48,023 nucleotides of DNA from Actinacidiphila bryophytorum (GTDB taxonomy: Bacteria; Actinomycetota; Actinomycetes; Streptomycetales; Streptomycetaceae), in assembly GCF_016916835.1 (NCBI RefSeq), contig NZ_JAFFIX010000037.1, positions 1-48,023 on the forward strand. The letters are read 5' to 3'. The position numbers were made by a program, and so were the translations under genes. The notes below the pieces were generated by a model. That model was not told where the DNA came from. It searched no databases and saw nothing but the letters and a program-made list of their open reading frames with translations. Below are positions 1 to 9,000 of this stretch, in pieces (the first letter of the stretch is position 1; every line of letters begins with the position of its first letter).

Positions 1-1
1 C

Positions 2-3000
2 CCCTGGGTGTCCGGTGACGGTGTGCCGCGCAGGGCCGGGCTCTCGTCCTTCGGGGCGGGCGGCTCCAACGCGCATCTGCTGATCGAGGAGTACGTGGCT
101 CCCGACGGTCCGGCGGTCGACGCACCGGGGCTGATCGTGCTGTCCGCCAAGGACGAGACCCGGCTGCGCGAGTCCGCCGCGCGGCTCCTCGCCCACCTGC
201 GGGAAACCCCCGTGCCGCTGGCCGAGTTGGCGTACACGCTGCAGACCGGGCGGGAGGCCATGCGCCACCGGCTGGCCTTCCATGCGGCCGACGCCGACGA
301 GGTGCAGGCCCGGCTCGAAGCCTTCCTCGCCGGTGACACCGAAGGGCTGCACCAGGGGCGGGCCGACCGCGACCGCCCTGTCGCCGCGGTGTTCGCCGAC
401 GACGAGGACGCCGACACCCTGCGGCGCTGGGTCAGGCGCGGCAGGTACGACCTCGTGCTCGACCTGTGGACGCAGGGCCTCGACATCGACTGGGCCGCGC
501 TGTACGAGGCCGGGACACCCCGCCGGGCGGGCCTGCCGACGTACCCCTTCGCCCGCGAGCGGCACTGGATCGACCAGGCCCAGGACCAGTACCAGGCCCC
601 GGGTGCGGGCTCCCGCACCGCCGTGCTGCACCCGCTGGCCCAGCGCAACACCTCCGACTTCGGTGCCCAGCGCTACAGCGCCCGCTTCACCGGCGGCGAG
701 TTCTTCCTGGCCGACCACACGGTGCAGGGGCGGCCGATGCTGCCGGGCGTCGCCGTCCTCGAAATGGCCCGCGCCGCCGTCGAGTTGACCGTCCCCGAGC
801 CGGTGACCGCGCTGACCGACGTCGTCTGGCTGCGGCCCTACGTGCCCGCGCCCGACGCCGAGCTGCGCGTCGTCCTCGTCCCGGGAGAGGGACGCATCGC
901 CTTCGAGGTCAGCTCCGACGACCTGCACGCCACCGGCGAGGCCGTCACCGGGGAGCCCGAGGCGCTTGCGGACCCGCGGCCCGTCCTCGAGCGGCAGGCG
1001 CTGCTCGCCGGGCTCGCCGACGTACCCGTGGACCGCTGCTACGAGGCGCTGGCCGCGTGCGGCATCGGCTACGGACCCGGCATGCGCGCCCTCGCCGAGG
1101 TGCACGCGGGCGACGGCCAGGTGGTCGCGCGGCTGCGCACACCCGGCGGCGACGCCGGGTTCGCCCTGCACCCGGCCCTGCTCGACGCGGCCCTGCACGC
1201 CGGTATCGCGCTCGACCTCGCCGCGGGCCGCACCGCCGTGCCCTTCGCCGTCGACCGGGTCGACCTGCTCGGCGCCTGCCCGCCCGAGCCGTGGGCCTGG
1301 CTGCGCCGCCGCCCCGGCTCTGGGACCCTCGACGTCGACCTCTTCGACGACGAGGGGCAGGTCTGCGTCCGCCTTGCCGGGGTGTCCGTCCGCTCCCTGG
1401 ACGACGAACAGGCCCCGGCGCAGGGGGAACCCGTCGAGGTCGCCGTGGTGCAGGCACCCGACCACGCCCGTGCGGTCCGCTACCTGACGTCCGTACTTGC
1501 CGCCCAGGTCAAGCTGCCCGCCCACGAGTTGGCTCCGGACGTACCGCTCGCCGAGCACGGGGTCGAATCCGTCCTGGCCCTGCAGATCATCCGGGAACTG
1601 GAGCGCAGCTTCGGGCCGCTGGCCAAGACCCTGCTCTTCGAACAGCGCACGGTCCACGCCCTCGCCACGTACTTCCGCACCGAGCACGGCGAGCGGCTCG
1701 CCGCCCTCCTCGGCTCGGACGCTCCGCCGATCCCCGTGCAGCGCACGGCCGTTGTGCCCCGCGCCGCCGCGGACCACGGGCGCGTCCGCGCACTGGCCGC
1801 CGTGCAGCGGCGTGGCGGGGCGGACGAGGGCGGACCTCGACCCGACGACGTCGCGATCGTCGGGGTGGCCGGGAGGTATCCGGGTGCGGCGTCCCTGGCG
1901 GACTTCTGGGCGAATCTGCGGGCGGGTGTGGACAGCGTCACCGAGGTCCCGGCCGACCGCTGGGACCCGGCGGTCACCGGCGGCGGCCGGTGGGGCGGAT
2001 TCCTCTCGGACGTCGACAAGTTCGACGCCCTCTTCTTCCAGATGTCGCCCGCCGACGCCGAACTGACCGATCCGCAGGAGCGGTTGTTCCTGGAGTGCGC
2101 CTACGCCACGCTCCAGGACGCCGGTTACACCCGGCAGGCCGCCGCGGACCACGGCCAGGTCGGGGTGTTCGTCGGCGTGATGTACGAGGAGTACCAGCTG
2201 TTCGGCGCCCAGGCGCAGGCCCACGGCCGGGCGCTGGCCGCAGGCGGGGTGCCCGCCTCGATCGCCAACCGGGTCTCCTACGTCTGCGACTTCCGCGGCC
2301 CGAGCGTCGCCGTGGACACCATGTGCTCCTCGTCGCTGACCGCGATCCACCTGGCCTGCGAGAGCATCAGGCGCGGCGAATCGGACCTCGCGCTCGCCGG
2401 CGGGGTGAACCTGTCGGTCCACCCGAACAAGTTCCTGCTGCTGGACCAGGGCGGCTTCCTGGGCGACAGCGGCCGGTGCGCCGCGTTCGGTGCGGGCGGG
2501 GACGGCTACGTGCCCGGCGAGGGCGTCGGTGCGGTGCTGCTCAAGCCGCTGGCCAGCGCGATCGAGGACGGCGACCGCATCCACGCCGTCATCAAGGGCA
2601 GTGCCGTCAACCACGGCGGTCGCACCAGCGGCTACACCGTGCCTGATCCCGCGGCCCAGGCGGACGTCATCCGCCGGGCACTCGACGCGGCGGACATGGC
2701 ACCGGCCACCGTCGGCTACGTCGAAGCGCACGGGACCGGGACGTCGCTCGGCGACCCCATCGAGATCGCCGGGCTCGCGGGCGCCTTCGGCGGCGCCCCC
2801 GGCCGGCAGGTGGCGATCGGCTCGGTGAAGTCCAACATCGGCCACGCGGAGAGCGCCTCCGGCGTCGCCGGGCTCACCAAGATCCTGCTCCAGCTGAAAC
2901 ACCGGGAGTTGGTGCCTTCGCTGCACGCCGAGGAGCTGAACCCGCACATCGACTTCGACGCGACGCCCTTCCGGGTCCAGCGGGAGCTGGCAGCCTGGGT

Positions 3001-6000
3001 GTCCGGTGACGGTGTGCCGCGCAGGGCCGGGCTCTCCTCCTTCGGCGCGGGCGGCTCCAACGCCCACCTGCTGATCGAGGAGTTCGTTGCCCCGCAGCCG
3101 CCCCGGCCGGAGCCCGAGGATCAGGCGCCCGGCCTGATCGTGCTGTCCGCCGCGGACCCCGATCGCCTCACCGACCTCGCACGCGGCCTGCTGGACCATC
3201 TGCGGTCCGAGTCGCCCCGGCTGGCCGACGTGGCGTACACGCTGCAGGTCGGTCGCGAGGAGATGGCGGAACGGCTCGCCTTCGCCGTCCGGAGCACCGG
3301 CGAACTGCGCGACCGGCTCGCCGACTTCGTCGAAGGGCGACCCGGTGACCGGCACCGCGGACGGGCCGTCCGGGGCGGCGAGCTGGCCGCGCTCTTCGCC
3401 GGTGACGACGACGCCCGCGAGGCCGTGGCCGCCTGGATCACCAAGGGCAAGCACGACCGGCTGCTGGCCGCATGGGTCAACGGGCTCGGCGTCGACTGGG
3501 AGTTGCTGCACCGCGGGCGCGCCCCCCGCCGCGTCGGCCTGCCCGGCTACCCCTTCGCCCGCGAGCGGCACTGGATCAAGCAGACCGCCGCCCCTACGGC
3601 TCCGGTGAGCGCCCTGCACCCCCTCGTGCACCGCAACGTCTCCACCCTGTGGGAGCAGCGCTACGAAACCACCCTGGACGGCGCCGAGTTCTTCCTTGCC
3701 GACCACCGGGTGGGCGGACGGCCCCTGCTGCCCGCAGCCGCCGCACTGGAAATGGCATACAGCGCCGCCCACTTGACGCTCGGCTCACCCGGCGACGCCC
3801 GGCTGTACCTCACCGACGTGGTCTGGCAGCGCCCGGTGGACCCGGGCGAGACCCCCGGCGCCGCCACCCTCGGCATCACCCTCGAAGCCGCCGCGGACGA
3901 CACGCTCGGCTTCACCATCGCCCGTGCCGGCGACGAGGACCTGCGCTTCGTGCAGGGCAGCGCCCACCTGCGCGCACCCGAGCCGGCACCCGTCCTCGAC
4001 CTCGACGGCCTGCTTGCCGACTGCACCCGGACCCTGCCCGCCGACGAGGTGTACGACCGTTGCGCGCAGGCAGGCATCGCCTACGGCCCGCGGATGCGTG
4101 CGCTGCAGGAGGTACGGGTCGGCAGCGGTCAGGTGCTGGCCCGGGTGGCGCTGCCGGGACCGGCGGGCCGCAGCCCGTACACCCTGCACCCGGGGCTGCT
4201 CGACGCGGCACTCCAGGCCGCCGCGGGCCTGGCCCCGCTGCCCGGCCGGACCGGTGCGGGCGGCGCCGCACTGCCCTTCGCGCTCGACGAACTCGCCGTC
4301 CACGCACCCCTGGACGGTCCGGCGTGGGTGTGGGTGCGCCCCCGCGAGGGCCGCGCCGCCGCCACGGACCAGGTCCTCGACCTCGACCTGTGCGACGAGG
4401 ACGGCCGGCTGCTGGTGGCCCTGCGCGGGCTGCACCTGCGGGCGGTCGCCCTACCCGCAGCTGCGGCGGCAGCCGGACCCGCAGCCGCGACCGCGGCCGT
4501 ACCCGCCGAGGCCACCCTGCTGCTCGCCCCGGTGTGGCAGGAGGCGGCCGAGCGGGAGGCGGAACCGGCCGCCGAGCGCGTCGTCTTCCTGACCCGGCGG
4601 CACTCCCACGTCCCCGTGCCCGGCGCGGACGTCGTCCTGCTCGACGGCCGCGCCGAGGCGTACGAGGACGACGCCGCCCTCGTCCTGCGCGAGGTGCAGC
4701 GGCTGAGCGCGGACGGTGCCCCGAAGCCGACCCGATGCCAGCTCGTCGTACCGCAGGACGCGCTGCCCGCCGCGGGACTCGCCGGGCTGCTGCTGTCGGC
4801 GGCCCAGGAGTACCCGGGCCTGGAAGCCCAGACCGTGGAGGTGCCCGCGGGCGCCGACACCGCGGCGGTGACCGCGCACCTGGACCGGGCGCTGCGGCTG
4901 CCTCCCGGGACCCGCAGCCGCGGCGGCCGGGTGGCCGGCTGGGCCGAACTCCCCGAAGCAGACGCCCCGGTGCCGTGGCGCGCCGGCCACGTCTACCTGG
5001 TCACCGGCGGGCTCGGCGGCATCGGGCGGCTGCTGGCAGCGGACATCGCCCGCCGTGCCCCCGGCGCGGACGTCGTCCTCGTCGGCCGCTCGCCCGCGCC
5101 CGACCTGCCGGGCGGGGCGCGGGTCACCTACCGGCAGGCCGACGTCGCCGACCTGGACGCCGTACGGCAGGTGGTCGCCGACGTGCTCGCGGAACACGGC
5201 AGGCTGGACGGCGTCCTGCACGCCGCCGGGGTGCTGCGGGACGGCCTGCTCGCGCACAAGACACCGCAGGACCTGGCCGCCGTCCTGGCACCCAAGAGCG
5301 CCGGAACCCGCAACCTGGACACCGCGACCCGGGATCTGCCGCTCGACTTCTTCGCCCTGTTCTCCTCGGCCACCGGCGCCTTCGGCAATGTGGGGCAGGC
5401 CGACTACGCCGCCGCCAACGGCTTCCTCGACCGCTTCGCCGACCACCGGGCGGCACTCGCCGCCCGCGGCGAACGGCACGGCACCACCGTCTCCGTCGGC
5501 TGGCCGCTGTGGGCCGAGGGCGGCATGGCGGTGGACGGCGCGACGGTGGACGTGATGCGCGGGCTCGGCCTGGCCCCGCTCGGCACGGCCGACGCCCTGC
5601 GCACCCTCGACCGCGCCCTGGCCTCGGGGCGCAGCCACCTGGTCGCCCTCACCGGCGACCCGGCCCGGCTGCGGGACCGCTTCGTCACCGCGCATGCCGA
5701 GCATGCCGAGCCGGCCCAAGCGGCCCCACCCGCGCCACCGAGCCCACCTGCCCGCCCCGCCGACCCGGCCCCGGCCGCCCGCATCCAGGCAGAACTGGCC
5801 GCCCTGGTCTCGCAGATCCTGCTGGTCGACCCGGCCGACCTCGACCAGGACACCGAACTGAACGACTACGGCTTCGAGCCGGTCACCCTCGCCGAGCTGG
5901 CCCGGCGCATCAACCTGGCCCTGGGCCTGGACGTCGGCGCCACCGAGCTGCTGGAGCACACCACGCTCGGCGGGCTCGCCCGCCACCTCGGCGCCGCCTA

Positions 6001-6058
6001 TCCCCACCTCACCGTCCCGTCCGGCGGAGCCAAGGAGACCACCGATGCCAGCGCCTGA
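2..6058 (+). CDS. PKS-A: trans-AT PKS subunit, 5' truncated: (KS end)-DH-ACP-KS-DH-KR-dead ACP
   Basis: The reading frame is already open at base 2, inside the C-terminal end of a KS, so the true start lies upstream. Residues here count from the GTG codon at 8. Order: KS end 1-30; post-KS linker ending in YPFARERHW near 179-187; DH about 205-465 (His237 in HxxxGxxxxP, GYGP motif, Asp393); ACP about 487-560 (Ser521); KS 613-1030 (Cys773, His908, His946); DH about 1203-1480 (His1233, Asp1399); KR about 1505-1890 (GGLGGIG near 1667, Lys1763, Ser1787, Tyr1800, Asn1804); ACP-like domain 1924-1998 where Pro1958 replaces the phosphopantetheine serine. No AT is present, which defines a trans-AT enzyme. 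The first module has a DH but no KR. The KR motif LRD keeps the last Asp of the LDD signature, consistent with a B-type KR. The stop overlaps the next gene by 14 nt. Domain calls are secure; the substrate is unknown. Confidence 0.96.
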   Translation, partial: PWVSGDGVPRRAGLSSFGAGGSNAHLLIEEYVAPDGPAVDAPGLIVLSAKDETRLRESAARLLAHLRETPVPLAELAYTLQTGREAMRHRLAFHAADADEVQARLEAFLAGDTEGLHQGRADRDRPVAAVFADDEDADTLRRWVRRGRYDLVLDLWTQGLDIDWAALYEAGTPRRAGLPTYPFARERHWIDQAQDQYQAPGAGSRTAVLHPLAQRNTSDFGAQRYSARFTGGEFFLADHTVQGRPMLPGVAVLEMARAAVELTVPEPVTALTDVVWLRPYVPAPDAELRVVLVPGEGRIAFEVSSDDLHATGEAVTGEPEALADPRPVLERQALLAGLADVPVDRCYEALAACGIGYGPGMRALAEVHAGDGQVVARLRTPGGDAGFALHPALLDAALHAGIALDLAAGRTAVPFAVDRVDLLGACPPEPWAWLRRRPGSGTLDVDLFDDEGQVCVRLAGVSVRSLDDEQAPAQGEPVEVAVVQAPDHARAVRYLTSVLAAQVKLPAHELAPDVPLAEHGVESVLALQIIRELERSFGPLAKTLLFEQRTVHALATYFRTEHGERLAALLGSDAPPIPVQRTAVVPRAAADHGRVRALAAVQRRGGADEGGPRPDDVAIVGVAGRYPGAASLADFWANLRAGVDSVTEVPADRWDPAVTGGGRWGGFLSDVDKFDALFFQMSPADAELTDPQERLFLECAYATLQDAGYTRQAAADHGQVGVFVGVMYEEYQLFGAQAQAHGRALAAGGVPASIANRVSYVCDFRGPSVAVDTMCSSSLTAIHLACESIRRGESDLALAGGVNLSVHPNKFLLLDQGGFLGDSGRCAAFGAGGDGYVPGEGVGAVLLKPLASAIEDGDRIHAVIKGSAVNHGGRTSGYTVPDPAAQADVIRRALDAADMAPATVGYVEAHGTGTSLGDPIEIAGLAGAFGGAPGRQVAIGSVKSNIGHAESASGVAGLTKILLQLKHRELVPSLHAEELNPHIDFDATPFRVQRELAAWVSGDGVPRRAGLSSFGAGGSNAHLLIEEFVAPQPPRPEPEDQAPGLIVLSAADPDRLTDLARGLLDHLRSESPRLADVAYTLQVGREEMAERLAFAVRSTGELRDRLADFVEGRPGDRHRGRAVRGGELAALFAGDDDAREAVAAWITKGKHDRLLAAWVNGLGVDWELLHRGRAPRRVGLPGYPFARERHWIKQTAAPTAPVSALHPLVHRNVSTLWEQRYETTLDGAEFFLADHRVGGRPLLPAAAALEMAYSAAHLTLGSPGDARLYLTDVVWQRPVDPGETPGAATLGITLEAAADDTLGFTIARAGDEDLRFVQGSAHLRAPEPAPVLDLDGLLADCTRTLPADEVYDRCAQAGIAYGPRMRALQEVRVGSGQVLARVALPGPAGRSPYTLHPGLLDAALQAAAGLAPLPGRTGAGGAALPFALDELAVHAPLDGPAWVWVRPREGRAAATDQVLDLDLCDEDGRLLVALRGLHLRAVALPAAAAAAGPAAATAAVPAEATLLLAPVWQEAAEREAEPAAERVVFLTRRHSHVPVPGADVVLLDGRAEAYEDDAALVLREVQRLSADGAPKPTRCQLVVPQDALPAAGLAGLLLSAAQEYPGLEAQTVEVPAGADTAAVTAHLDRALRLPPGTRSRGGRVAGWAELPEADAPVPWRAGHVYLVTGGLGGIGRLLAADIARRAPGADVVLVGRSPAPDLPGGARVTYRQADVADLDAVRQVVADVLAEHGRLDGVLHAAGVLRDGLLAHKTPQDLAAVLAPKSAGTRNLDTATRDLPLDFFALFSSATGAFGNVGQADYAAANGFLDRFADHRAALAARGERHGTTVSVGWPLWAEGGMAVDGATVDVMRGLGLAPLGTADALRTLDRALASGRSHLVALTGDPARLRDRFVTAHAEHAEPAQAAPPAPPSPPARPADPAPAARIQAELAALVSQILLVDPADLDQDTELNDYGFEPVTLAELARRINLALGLDVGATELLEHTTLGGLARHLGAAYPHLTVPSGGAKETTDASA
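3..45 (+). repeat. Copy 1 of a near-identical KS 3' segment in PKS-A
   Basis: Bases 3-45 are identical to 2994-3036, and similarity continues past both with scattered mismatches (to about 100 and 3090). Both code for the end of a KS (VSGDGVPRRAG). The KS of the module cut by the window start is therefore a recent sister of the KS at 613-1030 of the same protein. Confidence 0.9.
2994..3036 (+). repeat. Copy 2 of the KS 3' segment in PKS-A
   Basis: Identical to bases 3-45 over 43 bp and highly similar beyond. Marks a recent duplication or gene conversion between neighbouring KS domains. Confidence 0.9.
5777..6001 (+). other. Degenerate ACP domain at the C terminus of PKS-A (Ser to Pro)
   Basis: The four-helix ACP pattern is intact from about residue 1924 to 1998, including the hydrophobic helix after the motif (LAELARRIN). 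Where active homologues in this window read YGFDSI, this one reads YGFEPV. The proline codon CCG is at 5879-5881. Without the serine no phosphopantetheine arm can be attached, so the domain cannot carry a chain. The next protein starts with an intact ACP, which could supply the missing function. Confidence 0.9.
6032..6037 (+). promoter_or_regulatory. Ribosome binding site of PKS-B
   Basis: AAGGAG lies seven nucleotides before the ATG at 6045, inside the last codons of PKS-A. It fixes the start of PKS-B and implies translational coupling. Confidence 0.75.
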
Positions 6059-9000
6059 CGACGACCTGGGGGAGAAGGCGCGCCGCTACGTCGCGGGCCG
6101 CCTCGCCGCCGTGCTCAAACTGGCCCCGGAACGCCTCGACGCCGCAGTGCCGCTCAACGAGTACGGCACCGACTCCGTCAAGGCGGTGGAGGTGACGCTG
6201 CTGCTGGAACGCGACCTCGGACCGCTGCCGCGGACCCTGCTGTTCGAGTACCCGACGGTCGGCGAGCTGACCGACTACCTGCTCGGCCACGCAGGCGCCG
6301 CGATCGCCGCAGCGGTGGGGCGCGCGCCCGCCGAGGACCACCCGGGGCCGGGCCAGAGCAAGCCGGCCGAGGGCACACCGGTACGTGCCGCGGTGCCCGC
6401 CCGGCAGGTCGCGCCCGGCGGCCGCATCCGCCTGACCGGTCACCGCTTCGCTCCCGCCCCCGCGGCTCCCGCCTCCCCGGCTCCGGGCGCCCCGTCCGCC
6501 GCTGCGCTCGACATCGCGATCGTCGGCGTCGCCGGACGCTACCCGGGAGCGCGCGACACCGGCGAGTTCTGGCAGAACCTGCGCGCCGGCCGGGACTGCG
6601 TCACCGAGGTCCCCGCAGACCGCTGGGACCACGGCGCCTACTACGACCCGCGCAAGGGCGAGCCGGGCCGCACGTACAGCAAGTGGGGCGGCTTCATCGA
6701 CGGCGTGGACGAGTTCGACCCGCTGTTCTTCTCCATCGCTCCCCGCGAGGCAGAACTGCTCGACCCGCAGGAGCGGCTCTTCCTCCAGTGCGCATACGAG
6801 ACCGTCGAGGACGCCGGATACACCCGCGCGACGTTGCCCCGCACGGTCGGGGTGTTCGTCGGCGTGATGTACGAGGAGTACCAACTGCACGCCGCCCAGG
6901 ACCAGATGCGCGGCCGGCGCTACGCGGTGGGCGGCAACGCCTCCTCGGTCGCCAACCGGGTCTCGTACACCCTGGACCTGCACGGCCCCAGCATCGCCCT
7001 CGACACGATGTGCTCGTCGTCGCTGACCGCACTGCACCTGGCCTGCCGGGCGATCCGCAGCGGCGAATGCGATGCCGCGCTGGTCGGCGGCGTCAACGTG
7101 ACGATCCACCCGAACAAGTACCTGATGCTCGCCCAGGGCCGGTTCGCCTCAAGTACCGGGCGCTGCGCCAGCTTCGGCGCGGGCGGCGACGGGTACGTGC
7201 CGGCGGAGGGCGTCGGTGCAGTCCTGATCAGGCCGCTGGAGGACGCGGTGGCCGCGGGCGACCGGATCCTCGGCGTCGTCAAGGGCACCGCCGTCAACCA
7301 CGGCGGCCGGGCCACCGGTTACACGGTGCCCAACCCGCAGGCGCAGGCCGACGTCATCACGCGCGCGCTGCGCCAGGCGGGCGCGGACCCGTCGGACATC
7401 GGCTACGTGGAGGCCCACGGCACCGGCACGGAACTCGGCGACCCCATCGAACTGGCAGGCCTCACCCGGGCGTTCGGCGACCGTGGCGCCGAAGCGGGCA
7501 CCGTCGCGCTCGGCTCGGTGAAGTCCGCCATCGGCCACGCCGAGAGCGCCTCGGGCATCGCCGCGCTCACCAAGGTCCTGCTGCAGTTCCGGCACGGCGA
7601 ACTCGTCCCGTCCCTGCACGCGGCGGAACCCAACCCGCACATCGACTTCGGGAGCACGCCCTTCCGCCTCCAGCGCGAGACGTCCCCGTGGCCGGCAGGG
7701 GAGCGCCCGCGCCGGGCCGGCATCTCCTCCTTCGGTGCGGGAGGGGCCAACGCCCATGTGGTCGTGGAGGATTACCCCGCGCAACTCCCGGCCGCCGCAG
7801 CCCGCCCGGAGCCCGCGACCGTCGTGCTGTCCGCCCGGGACGGCGACCGGCTCGCGGAGCAGGCGCGCCGCCTGCACGCGGCGCTCGACACGTACACCGA
7901 CGCGGACCTCGCCGACATCGCGTACACGCTGCAGACCGGCAGGGAGGCGCTGGACGAGCGGCTCGGCTTCGTCGCGCACTCCCTGGACGAGGTGCGCGAG
8001 CAGTTGACCCGGCATCTGCGTGGCGGAACCGGTGAGACCGGCGGGCCAGGTGCCGCAGTGCTCGACCGCTGGCTCGCGGGTGAGCCCGTCGACTGGTCGG
8101 CCCTGCACACCGGCGCCGTACGGCGGCGCCTGGCGCTCCCCACCTACCCCTTCGCCCGCGAGCGGCACTGGGCGCCCGACCCGCACGGGACCCCGCTGCC
8201 GCCCGCGGCCGACGGTACGGCGCCGGAAACGGTCCGCGCCGAGGTGCTGAGCCTGCGCCAGGAGTCCGGGCACGAGGGGACGCGGCTGCGCACGACCCTC
8301 ACCGGTGGCGAGCACTTCCTGGCCGACCACCTGGTCGGCGGCGAGCGCGTCCTGCCCGCCGCCGTGCAGCTCGAACTCCTGCGCGCGGCCGTGGAGCCGG
8401 CCGCAGGACCGGGGGAGCGGACGGTCCGGCTGACCGACGTGGCATGGCCGCGCCCGGTCACTGTCGGCGCCGCGCCCGTCGAGGTGGCCGTCACGCTCAC
8501 CCCGCGCGCCGGCGGGGCGACCGGGCTGCGGGTCACCGCCGACGGGTCGGTCGTCTCGCTGGGCACCGCCCACGTCACCGCCGCCTCCGACACGCGTCCC
8601 GTCCTTGACCTGCCGGCCCTGCGCGCCGCCTGCGACCGCCCCGTCCCCGCCGACCGCTGCTACGCGCTGCACGCCGCCGCGGGCATCGCGTACGGCCCGT
8701 CGATGCGCGCCGTCGAAGAGCTGGCGGTCGGTGACGGCCAGGTGCTGGCCCGGCTGCGGGCACCCGGCGCCGCCGCGCCGAACGGGGGGCTGCACCCGGC
8801 AGTCATGGACGGCGCGCTGCACGCAGCCGTCGCCCTCGCGGACGCCGCGACCAGCACCAGCGGGAGCACAGGCAAGCCGCCGGTCCCCTTCGCCGTCGCC
8901 GAGGCGGAGATCCTCGCCCCGACACCGGCCGCGGGATACGCCCACATCCGCACCGGCGCCGCCCGCCCCGGCACCCTGGACATCGACGTCTGCGACGATG

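Noticed and set aside
3472..6195. 907-codon + strand frame overlapping PKS-A, and similar long overlapping + frames such as 28076-31120
   Set aside because: Arg-Pro-rich translations without motifs in another frame of a strongly supported PKS gene; artefacts of high GC.
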